Source of the DNA: Lingula anatina
Taxonomy: Eukaryota > Brachiopoda > Lingulata > Lingulida > Lingulidae
NCBI RefSeq assembly: GCF_001039355.2
Contig: NW_019775797.1
Span: 70,237-134,236, forward strand
Direction of reading: 5' to 3'
Length of the DNA: 64,000 bases
Shown in pieces: positions 36,091 through 48,260 of this stretch; positions within the stretch are counted from its first letter, which is position 1, and every line of letters starts with the position of its first letter. The position numbers and the translations under genes were made by a program. The notes below the pieces were generated by a model. It was not told the origin of the DNA. It saw only the letters and a list, made by a program, of their open reading frames with translations, and did not search any database.

Positions 36091-37789
36091 GCACACAAAC
36101 TCTCCCACACACACCTATAAACACATGGCTATTAAGTTGTGATCTATGAAAAGTAAATGTTCCAAGAAAAAAAAAGAACATATATAATGGGAAGGTTTGA
36201 GTCATTTGTAAAACTCATCTTTTGTTTTAATTTATATTGCATATTTAATGAAACAGCTTAAGTGTATATTAGTTGCAAACACTGTAGTTTGTGGACTTTT
36301 ATGTATTTCCTAAAATCTTTAGGACTTGATTCAAATGGGGTTTAATTGATTTGAAGGTGTGTATGCTTGCGGCACTTCAGCTCCTGATGTTGAGTTTTAT
36401 TTATCAATACTGATACACTTTTTGTGTAAAAAGTACTATTTAAGAAACTTGGTTGTTACCAGTTACCCTATTACAAAAATTGTGATTTACTATTTATATT
36501 GATATTAGGCTAGTATGTGTGTGTATGTGTGTTTGTTCGTGTGTGTGTAAAAAGATAAAGTTAGAAAAGTATTTCTGTGTTATTCTTTTAAAAACTGAGA
36601 CTATTCATTTTTTTCTAGGCTTGGAGAACATGGGACCAGGATTTATCAATTTTGCTATTACTGTCTGCAATTAAATGACAAAAGCACCTATCATTTCCAA
36701 ATGCTATGTGGAAATGAGCACCTTCACAACTTCTGACATACTTACTGTTAATTTAAAATAAGCACTGATTAATGTTAGTTATTATTATTTTTTGTTGTTC
36801 TTAAGAAAATAAGGCAAACTTGTGTTGGAATTGTTTTCCTATAATTAATGCTTATTCAGTGTATGCATAATATATTTTAAAAAGGGAGAGAATAGTTGCC
36901 ACTTGGCTGTTCAGTATACATACAAATGAAGTGGAGTTTAAGTATGAACAACATGACTATGAAACTTCTTTATAATCAAGAAAATTCATTTTTTCTTGTT
37001 TCTCCCTTCAGGTGACAGTAAAACTCAACTACACAAAGCCAACTTATCACAGATTTTTCTACTGTAAGTTTCTAGTATCATATGTGCAAGTTTCACAAAA
37101 TTTCAAGTACTTTTTTGCGGAGTTAATATTGTTCAACGTTTGTCAGATTGGCAAGGTGACCAGTAACCTCAACAAAGCAAGTACATTTAATTCACATATC
37201 AGTTATTACAATACTAATATCTGTCTGATAAGGGGGGCACCTGTCAGTGCACAATAGTTTAACATGTTTTCACAATTGGATGTGGTGCACTGTCAGCTAT
37301 TTGTTTTTTAGCAGCAAATTTTGGTCACTTTACAAGTACATTGCTTTGTCTTTATTTCCAGTTTTGCTTTCCATCATGGTGGCTCGATGAACAGTTTTTT
37401 TGGCTGGCTATGTGATTTTGTATCTAAAAGGCATTGAAAGACCCCAACCACGACATCCCTTTATCTAATCCACTAGTGGAAGACACATAACGTGACAAGA
37501 TTCAGGGCAGATGGGGTGTGAACTGACAGAGACAGAGAAGCCATTGTAAAGAGGAAACTGGATCTTGTGCAGGAAGTAAATGAAATGGACTGTTAAGTTT
37601 TGTTTTACTGTTCATGACAGGTAATTTCTGTTCCTTCTTGTCTCCATAGAGAAACAAATATTACATGTTTTATTTTATTAAGGTTTAAAAAATGTTTGTT
37701 ATCAATGATAATTTTTGGTCAGTCATTTCACATTTCTCTTATTTTCCCCCTCACAGAAATGCATCTCAACTACAAACATTTAACCGATA

Positions 37790-39972
37790 TACTTATTAAA
37801 GACTTTTATTGTTGTTAAGCTTAATTTGTATAAATATCAGAAACATTGGACTAGATTTGACAAAGTTAAGTCATTTTAAGTCATGGAATTTGCCAGTCTC
37901 TTCAGTGTTATTTTCAGTTTTTTCAGTAATACATTGTTGTTTTTCCAGAGTACCCTTAACACGAAAAGGCAGGCAGTGCAAATCAGCAGCAAGAGCAGTG
38001 CTATGTCTTATCCATGTGAACAATACATGATATGTTGCAAGATTTAGGACATTGTCAAAAATTGTGCTAACAGGCGGATTCCAGCAACCCATTGTAAGCT
38101 TCATCTGCATCTGGCATTGGTAGTAAGGAAAAGTCATGGAATTCGCCAGTCTCTTCAGTGTAATTTTCAGAAATTCAGTGTAATTATCAAAGATTTTTAT
38201 TGTTGTTAGACATCATTTGTACAAATTTCAGAAACATTGGACAAGATATGTCAAAATTATTAATGTTTAACTATTTTAAAGGATGGGATTTGCCAGCCCT
38301 TTCAGTGTAATTTTCAGTTTTCTCAAATATATTGTCCTAAAAATTACTTTTCATTTAATACAGTCACTTGATCAGCTTATCACAGATTTTTATTGTTGTT
38401 AAGCATCATTTGTACAAATATCAGAAATATTAGACTAGATTTGACAAAATTATTAACAATTAACTATTTCAAGTCATGGAATTTGCCAGTCTTCAGTGTT
38501 ATTTTCAGTTTTATCAGTTACATTGTTGTTTTTCCAGAGTACCCTTAACACGAAAAGGCAGGCAGTGCAAATCAGCAGCAAGAGCAGTGCTATGTGTTAT
38601 CCATGTGAACAATACTTGATATGTTGCAAGATTTAGGACATTGTCAAAAATTGTCCTAACAGGCGGATTCCAGAAACCCATTGTAAGGTGTCATCTGCAT
38701 CTGGCATTGGTAGTAAGGAGAAGTCTTGTATGGGTATATATTGTTTTCTAGATGAGAGTTATAGGTAATTTGCAACTTCCTTCACAAACAGACACAAATC
38801 ATCACATTTGCTGTTTTCTTTTACAGTGAAATATATATTGCAATATTGAAATATTTGATTTAGTTTATTGTCACACTCTTCTGATTATTAATTTCCAATA
38901 AACTTGACACTTAAAACAGACACAGACAACTGATCATCTTATCACATACTTTTATTGTTGTTAGGCATCATTTTTATAAATTTCAGAAATATTGAACCAG
39001 ATTTGACAAAATTATTCACAATTAACTATTTTAAGTCCTGTTATTTCCCAGTCTTTTCAGTGTAATTTTCAATTTCTTAAATATATATTGTCCTAAAAAT
39101 CACTTTTCATTAAATACAGTCAACTGATCAGCTTATCACAGGTTTTTATTGTTGTTTTGCATCATTTGTACAAATTTGAAAAACATTGGACAAGACTTGT
39201 TAAAATGATTAATGTTTAACTATTTTTAACGATGGAATTTGAAAGTGTTTTTAGTGTAATTTTCGGATTTCTCAAATATATTGTCCTAAAAATCACTTTT
39301 CATTTAATACAGTCACTTGATCAGCTTATCACAGGTTTTTATTGTTGTTAAGCATCATTTGTACAAATATCAGAAATATTAGACTAGATTTGACAAAATT
39401 ATTAACAATTAACTATTTCAAGTCATGGAATTTGCCAGTCTTTTCAGTGTTATTTTCAGTTTTTTCAGTTACATTGTTGTTTTTCCAGAGTACCCTTAAC
39501 ACGAAAAGGCAGGCAGAGCAAATCAGCAGCAAGAGCAGTGCTATGTCTTATCCATGTGAACAATACATGATATGTTGCAAGATTTAGGACATTGTCAAAA
39601 ATTGTGCTAACAGGCGGATTCCAGAAACCCTTTGTAAGACGTCATCTGCATCTGGCATTGGTAGTAAGGAAAAGCCTTGTATGGATATATATTGTTTTCT
39701 AGATGACAGTTATAGGTAATTTGCAACTTCCTTCACAAACAAACACAAATCATCACATTTGCTGTTTTCTTTTACAGTGAAATATATATTGCAATATTGA
39801 AATATTTGATTTAGTTTATTGTCACATTCTTCTGATTATAAATATCCAATAAACTTGAAACTTAAAACAGACACAGACAGCTGATCATCTTATCACAGAT
39901 TTTTATTGTTGTTAGGCATCATTTGTACAAATTTCAGAAACATTGGACAAGATTTGTCAAAATTATTAATGT
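37790..39972 (+). repeat. Tandem array of exon-like blocks with intervening units of about 190 bp (left half)
   Basis: Three blocks (acceptor-like tracts ending TTTTTCCAG near 37949, 38536 and 39488) share an open frame STLNTKRQA..SSKSSAM..YPCEQY..CCKI-stop. The second and third blocks are followed at about 355 bp by CAATAAACTTGA (about 38898 and 39848). Between them are units beginning TTTTTATTGTTGTTA with GACAAAATTATTAA and TTGCCAGTC. The array resumes after the TTAA insertion. Confidence 0.8.
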
Positions 39973-40216
39973 TTAAAGGGACAAAAAATAGGATCTGAAA
40001 CGCTTTCTTAGTGCATGGATTGCTTCTTTTTGAACTTAACTGAGAACAATTGCTATATTTAAAACATAGAATGGCACATAAATGGCCTTAATCAATATTG
40101 CAAAAAAGTATCATATTCACCGTCCCCTTTCAAACCCCGGGCGTCAGCCATCTTGACACAATTTGAAATAACGCAGCTTCTCGACTCAGATACGAGATGT
40201 AAACAATGCAGACAGC

Positions 40217-41344
40217 ATGGCTGAATCGAAGGTGAGCGTGGGAGAGAAGAAGAAGAGGAATTGTTCACCAATTCTTTGCAGGTAAGCAAGTTATATTTAC
40301 CAAAAGTACTTTAAAATGGGAAGGTGGCAGTGAAAATCAAAATGTCTGGCAGTGGAAGTTAAAAAGCGTAGATAAATGCTAATAAACGTTTCCTTGGGTA
40401 ACGCACTCGCAGCCAAACCACTCGCACTGGGTACGTACTACTAGTTACATGGAGCGAGGTAGTGCACTTTGCCCCTGAGGTGTATAGTTCTTTAAAGCAG
40501 GAGGAATACCCTTTTCTGCTCAATGTGGTCATCTACCAGTACTTACAGACTAACCTCACACCATATTCTCGCAGGGGAATCCCATGAGATATACAATATG
40601 TAACTCGAGTACTAGTGGGGATAGAGAGTGTTCTTTGTACAACACGTAACTACGTTAACTTATTTGTAAATTTAATAATATTGTCAATGAATATGATTAT
40701 AAGGAATGAATTTTTTAGCCTTTCAGAGGAGGAATTGGGTGATACACCCCTTCATGCACGAGTGGAGAGATCAGGTATGTTAATAATTTTAGCAGTATAA
40801 CAGGGGCGGATCCAGGATTATTTGAAAGGGGGGGAGGGGTCCGTGGATGCAAAGCCGACCCCCCCCCCTCTTGTTGGCGTGGGGTTCTGGGCCTGCTTAA
40901 AATTTTTTGTATTTTAGAGGGCGAACAGTGCCATTTGGTACGGTTTAGCACTATACTGTAATAAATTAGCTAGTCAAAATTCTAATTCCAAGTGGGGAAT
41001 ATTAGTGTGATTTTTTTACATCAGTTCTTTGAAACCATGTGTGATTATGTTATTTTTTCTTGTGGCCTTTATGATTTAATGCAGCTACAGATATTTAAAT
41101 TTAATTTTTTTTGCCACAATCAGACTTGCTTCTTTATTAAAAGCTGGATATCACATAGTGATTATGCCCTCTAATTTGTTGATTTTTGTTAAAGAATACT
41201 GCTGTTATGATAATATCAATACATTTTTTCTTTATAACCATTTTATGCAATTTTACTATTACAGTGCCTCAAGTTATATCTGGAAAACTCATACCAGGAA
41301 GCACTCCAATCTTACAATACTGCATCACTTCAATATCGGTGTGA
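40217..41344 (+). CDS. Candidate spliced small gene inside the TTAA insertion, product unknown
   Basis: Three exons join in phase: 40217-40281 (MAESKVSVGEKKKRNCSPIL, then C), 40719-40774 (SLSEEELGDTPLHARVERS) and 41265-41344 (PQVISGKLIPGSTPILQY and a short tail). Donors are GTAAGC and GTATGT; acceptors end in TTTTTTAG and TTACAG. The result is about 66 residues with no recognised domain. An AATAAA near 41752 could serve as its poly(A) signal. In the last exon another frame is longer (LYLENSYQEALQSYNTASLQ and on to 41463) and looks more protein-like, but it does not fit the phase. An intervening hAT-like MITE lies in intron 2. It may be a captured host gene fragment or a decayed transposon gene. 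Confidence 0.3.
40801..41005 (-). mobile_element. hAT-like MITE copy nested in the TTAA insertion (one end eroded)
   Basis: It starts CAGGGGCGGATCCAGG and carries the C-run and the internal TAAAATAC-type block shared with the copies at 30.5, 32.3 and 33.5 kb. The distal terminal repeat is not preserved. Confidence 0.6.
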
Positions 41345-42924
41345 CAAGTTGTGTAAAAGACTGCTACAAAACATTTGCATTGATGACCACATGATCCACC
41401 ACCTTTTACCAAAACCGAGTGAACAGTTTTATATTATAATTCCCATGTACATGTATTTAAAGTGACAAGACTGAGATCAGCGAGAGCCTCAAGGCCTTTA
41501 TTTTCTGGGCATTGTCAACTCTTCAATAATTTTATAATTTTGGCAAATACATCCAAAGATTCAATTCTAATGCAATTCTTGAAAACTTTTTTAGAATATA
41601 TTTTAATGTCGAACATGTTTTTCTAAGAACTAGCCCTTTAGTAAATTAACAACATGTACTATCCAACTGTTATTATTATTAACATATTGTTATGTACAAA
41701 GCATAAGCTGCAGTATCAATGTAGCATTAACTGGGTAGAGATTATGAATGAAATAAAAGTTTAAATATTGAAACATCTTTTATTTTTATTTGGCAAAAAT
41801 ACAAGAATAAACAAAGTTTGCTACATAAGTTTGGAATTTGGCCAAATCATCTTTATTATTACCTGTCACATGTAATGAATAAGACATACACAGATTTTGT
41901 AAGCTAGAATGCATAATTATTTTCATACTTATTAATGCTCTCTTCATAAATAAGCCTTCCATTCAAGCATTCACAAACTTTCACATTGTGCAGTACAAAT
42001 TGTAGTATGGTAACATTTTTGAGAGAGACTTATTAACATCGGGCTATCATGTTAAGAGTCTGACGTACATGCAGACCCATGAGGATTGCAGATCAACAAA
42101 TTATCCCCCTCTCTGTCAGTGTATTGACTCATGTGAGCTGACACAAAAATCTCCATGCAAAGGGATGTGTCATAAGAAAGGACTAACCCGACTTACACAA
42201 ACATAAATTGTTTCATCGGTAAGATATTCACATATACTTTTCCAAGACGTGCAGGGAACAAATAGAAAGGTAAAAATATTTCTTTAAAAAATACATGCAT
42301 GGCTTCCCTGCATGAATTCTAAATAATGGCTGAGTGCATGGAGAATTGAATACAGGCACAAGTGTTCACTCAAACCATTTTTGTAGGTCTTAAAAGAAAT
42401 GACATACAGTCATTTGCCAAATACAGAATTTTATGCTGTAACAAAGTCACAAAACTGCAACTGGTGATCTTACAAAATCTGACAACACCCTGGTTTAAAA
42501 TCAAGTTGAAGTCACAATATGCCACCAGTACCATATTCCATAATACATTTGATGTCATTTAGATTTAAGAAGTAAATGCTGGACCAAAATGGTTTATTCT
42601 CAATATCAGGCATATGACTTAGGTTTGGGAGGAAAGACCACCTTGATTTCCAATCTGTCTGCATTATAGCATACATGCCAGTGCTAGATGGTTTGAAGTC
42701 AGCAGATTATGCTTTGTCACATTGGCAAGATGAGTTCACTGAATATATCCTGTAAGCAGCACTCGAAAGTCAGGAAAAGTCTCTCACTATCCAACTCGTC
42801 CCCGCTTTGGACCCTCGAGAATTCTTATTTTGGTGGAGAGCCATAGAGTTCCTCTTCCATGTAAAAAAACTCTTCTTCAGGACATCATACTGGCAGTTGC
42901 TCATAACCTTAAGGTCTAAAAAAG

Positions 42925-43540
42925 CAAATCAAAATAATAATAATAATAATTTATTAAGATTGCAACCCAGTGGGTTGAAGTTGTACACAGTGTTAAGAAA
43001 ATTATAATGAAAAATAAAGTGAATATTTGCTTGAATAAAACTGAGTTAAAAGACTGCTAATTGAACTTTAAAATTATTGTACTTAGGATAAGAGACAACA
43101 TAATACTATTGGAAATGTGGATATGGAAACTGCATATGGAATTAAACAGCATCGGAATCTGTCGGTCTTTAATTTTGGCACTTTGTTACTATTGTTTGAT
43201 TTTAAAAGACGATTGGATTGCTCAATAAAGATGTGATTCAGTTTGTCAGAGGATTCAGTTATTTTGTAAAAGACAGTTTTGCACAGATCTTCTCTTCGTT
43301 TATCTAAAGTACACATACATGTATCTGCCAGGTTCAGGGTTTCATCATAGTGTAGGTCAGGAAAAATAATCTTCAAAGCACGAGTTTGGACAGTCTCTAA
43401 GAGTTTGCATTGCTCTATAGTTAGTCCTGGATGCCACACAGGGCAGGCATATTCTAGAATTGAGCGCACAATACTTTGGTAAAGCTTAGCTTGTTTCAGT
43501 TGACAGAGGAAATAGAGTCTTGCATTATGTTTACATTATG
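42925..43540 (-). mobile_element. 5'-truncated non-LTR retrotransposon (CR1/L2/jockey-like), 3' end of reverse-transcriptase ORF
   Basis: On the minus strand the sequence reads ARLYFLCQLKQAKLYQS, then RSILEYACPVWHPGLTIEQC, a QTRALKIIFP segment and an LDKRREDLC segment. It ends KVPKLKTDRFRCCLIPYAV. This order is the conserved tail of many LINE reverse-transcriptase proteins, downstream of the catalytic domain. The 3' end is AATAAATT followed by an ATT microsatellite (42933-42951 on the plus strand), the usual tail of L2/CR1-type elements. Only about 600 bp remain and the catalytic part is missing, so it is dead on arrival. It sits inside the TTAA insertion. Confidence 0.8.
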
Positions 43541-43678
43541 TGTTGCCAATTTGGAAAAAAAATTGATAAAAGAGAAATCATGCACCTATTATGCCTAATA
43601 TATGATGAGTGAATATCAGCTTATAATTATTAAAATTCTGCTTACTCTAAAGACATGTTTTAGTCCCATGTTGGATCA

Positions 43679-44697
43679 TCAGGATCCTTTAATTCCCTCT
43701 TCTTCAGCATCTTCCTCCTCTTCCATCTGCACCTCTTCCAGTTCAGACATCCCATAGGAAAAAGTTACCTTGATACTGCAACCAAAAAAAAAAGCAACAG
43801 TACATAAAATTAAGATAATCAAGTTTGTGAAAAATCATGTAAAAACATAACTGAAGTAAGTATAAAACTCAACTGAAATAAGTATAAATGCCATTTTTCT
43901 CAATATGATCACCTTAAATTATCTAGACTGTCATCTTCAGCTGCACTAGTATTAACTTCAACTTAATTTTGAAGTTTCTTGATCACTTCATATTGGTTTA
44001 ATCTCCGAAATACTGGTTGGACTCTAAAGTTAAAAATTGTATGATCTAAATTATTACTCTGGACTATTTAATACATTAGAGAGATGTACCAAACATAAAC
44101 ATGTAATATCCCCTTTCTGATTTATTTATTTTTAATGTAAAAAGGAGACAAATTGTCTTTAGAATATAAAATCAAAATACTACTCAAAGATATTTTCAAT
44201 TATAGTTGACATGCCATTTAACATTGAGTTAAACTTAGATACAATAACAGCTTCTGCACATGCATTTTGGAATTTAGATGCCTAAAGAAATAGCATCTTG
44301 GTCATACGTCTTAATTACTGTGTTTTGTATGCTTAGATGTTAGAGGCACAAGAAATGTGCCCTCGGTAAGTCAAAAATTCGCCCCGGCCATTGTAATGTA
44401 CATGTAATGAGACTAGTATCTCCCACCATGTCCGTTTCTAATTAAACTTTCTTTGCTCGACATATGAGCAACACTTGCAATTTCTGTCATAGATACCACT
44501 CATATTAGTTACAATTTCATGGCATATTTTGACAGACGAGCCTGACAATCGTTAGGAAATACAACGAACACACATAAATAAACATTAATCTCTGTGCTTA
44601 ATAAATATTTTCACTGGTGTCTTATCTCAAACATTATTGTAAATGGTACTTACAAACCCAGTAAATACTTCGCGGCCAGGCGATCCTTCGTATCCAT
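43679..44697 (-). CDS. Candidate two-exon small acidic-tailed frame inside the TTAA insertion, product unknown
   Basis: The ATG at 44697 begins MDTKDRLAAKYLLGF. The exon ends at 44654 with donor GTAAGT. The acceptor at about 43776 (TTTTTTTGGTTGCAG) opens an exon reading IKVTFSYGMSELEEVQMEEE, then EDAEEEGIKGS-stop at 43679, for 46 residues in all. The first exon is crowded. The same strand also has an ATG at 44889 (MAQVAQLVETPSKKGRK and on, 57 codons to a stop in the same frame) and a third frame open for 70 codons across 44863-44654 (KETPFTKINTREN, then MKTCLGGHGYEGSPGREVF). The true start and frame are therefore unresolved. An ETS-like CTTCCGG lies just upstream. No family was recognised. 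Confidence 0.3.
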
Positions 44698-45000
44698 GGC
44701 CACCCAAGCAGGTTTTCATCTGCCTTCTTCCTCGCCGGTGATTATTGTTTGCCTGTCGTGCATTTGCTGATAAACTGTTTTTCGCATTTTCTCTGGTGTT
44801 GATTTTTGTAAAGGGTGTTTCCTTTTTCTTTTTGTTATCTTTCTTCCCTTCTTCGATGGAGTCTCAACTAATTGAGCCACCTGTGCCATGTTGTCTTTTC
44901 CTGGCAGCTTTAACTTGTTTTAACTAGGTCGCAATACGAGAATCTGGCGAGATCCGGAAGTCTAAAGAGTTCCAGTATCAAAATGGATTTGGTTGTTGGT

Positions 45001-45024
45001 AAACCTCCGCTTAAGCGGAGGTTT
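45001..45024. repeat. Perfect 24-bp palindrome
   Basis: AAACCTCCGCTTAAGCGGAG followed by GTTT is fully self-complementary. It lies inside the TTAA element, about 110 bp upstream of the minus-strand small frame's first ATG. Confidence 0.95.
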
Positions 45025-45169
45025 TCTTTTATTGTATTTCCCAAAAATGTTACAGAGCGATGGCGAGTGCTGGGAATGAAAGATTAAAGGTTGGTGAATC
45101 GCGGATAAATACTGTTAACCCCGGGATAAATCAATTTTGGCACGAAAATCCTCTTTTGTGTCCTTTTAA

Positions 45170-46400
45170 CTATTTTAAACGATGGGATTTGCCAGTCTTT
45201 TCAGTGTAATTTTCAGTTTTCTCAAATATATTGTCCTAAAAAACACTTTTCATTAAATACAGTCACTTGATCAGCTTATCACAGATTTTTATTGTTGTTA
45301 AGCATCATTTGTACAAATATCAGAAATTTTGGACTAGATTTGACAAAATTATTAACAGTTAACTATTTTAAGTCACAGAATTTGCCAGTCTCTTCAATGT
45401 AATTTTCAGTAATTTTGTTCTTTTTCCAGATTACCCTTACCATGAAAAGGCAAGCAGAGAAAAATGGCAGCAAGAGCAGCACTATGTCTTATCAATGTGT
45501 ACAACACATGATAGGTTTCAAGATTTAGGACATTGTCAAAAATTGTGCTAACAGGCGGATTCCAGAAACCCATTATAGGGAGCCATCTGCATCTGGCATT
45601 GGTAGTGAGGAGAAGTCTTGTATGGGTATATATTGTTTTCTAGATGACAGTTATAGGTAATTTGCCACTTCTTTCACAAACAAACTCAAATCATCACATT
45701 TGCTGTTTTCTTTTAGAGTAAAATATACACTGCAATATTGAAATATTTGATTTTGTTAATTGTCACACTCTTCTGATAATTAATTTACAATAAACTTGAC
45801 ACTTAGAAAAAGACACAGACAGTTGATCAACTTATCACAGATTTTTATTGTTGTTAAGCGTAATTTGTACAAGTTTCAGAAACATGGGACAAGATTTATC
45901 TAAATTATTAATGTTTAACTATTTTGAACCATGGAATTTGAAAATGTTTTGAGTGTAATTTTCCGTTTTTTCAAATATGTTGCCCAAAAAAATACTTTTC
46001 ATTAGAAACAGTCAACTGATCAGCTTATCACAGATTTTTATTGTTGTTAAGCATCATTATTGGACCAGATTTGACAAAATTATTAATGTTTAACTTTTTT
46101 AAACCATCGAATTTGAAAGTGTTCTCATTGCGAGTTTCAGTTTGCTCAAATATATTGTCCAAAAAAGAAAAACTTTTCATTAGACACAGTCAGAAATATT
46201 GGGCCAGATTTGACAAAATTATCAATGTTTAACTTTTTTAAACCATCGAATATGAAAGTGTTTTCATTGCGAGTTTCAGTTTGCTCAAATATATTGTCCA
46301 AAAAAGAAAAATTTTTCATTAGACACAGTCAACGGATTTGTTTATCACAGATTTTTATTGACAAAATTATTAATGATTAACTATTTGAAAGTATAAAATA
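45170..46400 (+). repeat. Right half of the interrupted array
   Basis: It contains a fourth, diverged exon-like block (about 45426-45525; frame KRQAEKNGSKSSTMSYQ, then CVQHMIGFKI-stop) with CAATAAACTTGA at about 45790, several TTTTTATTGTTGTTAAGC units, and a recent duplication of about 140 bp (about 46058-46190 against 46197-46332). Confidence 0.8.
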
Positions 46401-46429
46401 TAACTATATTGTGTTGGATTACAATGTGG

Positions 46430-48260
46430 GTGCCTTCATGTGAAAGGTGATAATTTCTCTAACTGCAACAAATATAATTTTGTTTCCAAACATTGCTGTA
46501 TATTTTAAACTTTTTAATTCTTAGTCGTAAATGATACTTAAACAGCACTTTGGTCTTAGACGCAGACATGCTGTTTGGCAGCTTATATTATTAAATTTTG
46601 CTGGGTGACAAAAACGGGTTGTCGTGCATTACCATCATTTCCATTTTCAACTTCAGTACAAAGAATTATCTCCCATACACATGAAATTGTTCAATTTCAG
46701 GATTTAAATACCCAAAATATGCTGTTTTTCTTAGGACAAAAATGTGTAAGGAATTCCTGTCATCTGAGTGTATAATCACGGATGTTTTGACCCAGTCCTG
46801 TTTCATTTTCTTCAAACAGTAAAACCACAGCTAGCGTGTAGTTTCGTTTCCCCATTCAGAATTGGCCCAGGGACTTAGCGTAAATAGTAAACACTTCCAT
46901 TGATGCGTAATGATCTGTAACATGAGAGTCATTAGCTATATCCGATCCCCCTTTTTTTTTTTTTTTTGGCATGTAAATCACGAAAAATGATTTTATGTTA
47001 TTGCTGTTCAGGATCACGTGCTTGCCCAACTCAGTGAAGTTAAGTGTACTCTTCCCTGATAGTTTTTGTGTTTAATGCTACATTTTCAAACTTTATGAAT
47101 ATAAAGCAAGATAGGATGCATATTCAAAGTTGAAGGCGTGCGCATGTGAGATGGTTTTCATGCTGTCGCTGCTTAACTGCCAATTCAGGTTCACAGCATG
47201 CTTTCCCAACCTGTAAAACCAAGTGTTCTCTTTCTTGGTAATTTCTGTATGTGTTTAATGTCACGTTTTCCAAAATTTATAAATATAAAGCATATACAAT
47301 GCATATTTTAAGCAGAAAGCATGCTCACAAGACCAGCCCCATGTTGCCCATGTCCCAATGTTACCCAGTATTGTGGATGTGCATATATAACTTTTTTTGT
47401 GAAAACTAAAATTTTCACACATTGGTATTTTGAATGTGTGACTTTGAACCTCCATGGGCTTGAAAACCTTTGCTATTCACATGTTCTGAGTATCAATGAT
47501 ACTTATATTTTATTATTAAACATTGATGGTCATTTTGCTGTTGAGCATTATGTAACATTGCATCAGAATTGAAGAAAACCCTATTTTGGATACTGCCACC
47601 ATGACTACCATTAAGGAAAACCATGTTACTTATGAATCTCAAACTTACAAAAAAGAACCATAGGACTAAAATTCAGTCTGCGTTGGAAAAGCAGCGTAAT
47701 TGACTACTTTTTCTGGAAGTTGAACATTTTTGTGAAATTTTAATTTTTCACAAATGGACATTTTCATTGTGGGACTTGGAATTCCCACAGACATGAAGCC
47801 TAATGGTAATCAAAATTTCTAGATGTCCATGTTATTAATTATTAATAGTAGATTGTTAAAATTGGTGATAATTATACTGTTCATAATTATTATGTTATAT
47901 TGCATCAGAATTGATAAAAACTACTTTGTGCACTGCCATCACAAATGTTATGAAAAGAAATCTCTGTTACTTATTATTTTAACTTACAAAAATTATTCTT
48001 AGGATTGACATACCGCTCAAATTAGAAAACCAGCTCTATTGGATTATATTTTTATTGCAATATATATTTTATTGGTATTTTCATGGGCCTGAGGCCTTAC
48101 GGTAGTTACACATTTTACTGACATCCATATTACCTATTGTGCGTAATTAATACATGGTGTTGATTTGCTGTTCAGCATAATGTATTATGACATCAGAATA
48201 GACAGTAGCCTATTTTGCTTATCATTATTTCTGCTTTTTGTCTGTACATTTTGAAGCTTT
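46430..48260 (-). repeat. Reverse-oriented array of about 300-bp units
   Basis: Reverse-complement blocks of the 26.1-27.4-kb array (TGCATCAGAATTGA, then AACCCTATTTTGG; GGGCTTGAAAACCTTTGC; GTGTGACTTTGAACCTCCAT) recur near 47440, 47560, 47800, 47900 and 48200. No gene was found. Confidence 0.5.

Larger units (their letters stand above)
34621..37063 (+). other. Candidate exons of an unrecognised plus-strand gene
   Basis: An open block ends at 34711 with donor GTAAGA (reads DKPLQEKLAGEGIET). An acceptor at 35914 opens PTGFVSKTGSLVRGTDLNVF, then EDMASY, with matching phase 1. A third block, 37012-37063, has clean acceptor and donor (VTVKLNYTKPTYHRFFY). An acceptor at 36618 opens further short frames. 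No start codon, no clear donor for the second block and no recognised family, so this may be spurious. Confidence 0.2.
39977..45165. mobile_element. 5.19-kb DNA-transposon-like insertion with TTAA target duplication
   Basis: The insertion is flanked by TTAA at 39973-39976 and 45166-45169. The ends are inverted: AGGGACAAAAAATAGGATCT on the left against AAGGACACAAAAGAGGATTT on the right (reverse complement), matching at 16 of 20 positions. Deleting the insert and one TTAA regenerates the sequence found uninterrupted in the flanking array at about 38264-38300. TTAA duplication is typical of piggyBac and Kolobok superfamilies; no long transposase frame is visible, so it may be non-autonomous or decayed. 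Inside are a plus-strand spliced small frame (40217-41344), a minus-strand one (44697-43679), a nested hAT-like MITE (40801 to about 41005), a LINE 3' end (42925-43540) and convergent AATAAA signals near 41752 (+) and 41780 (-). About 190 bp at its left end is related in reverse orientation to 540-735. Confidence 0.75.

Noticed and set aside
42807-43007. 66-codon plus-strand frame with an asparagine run
   Set aside because: The N-run is the AAT tail of the minus-strand LINE.
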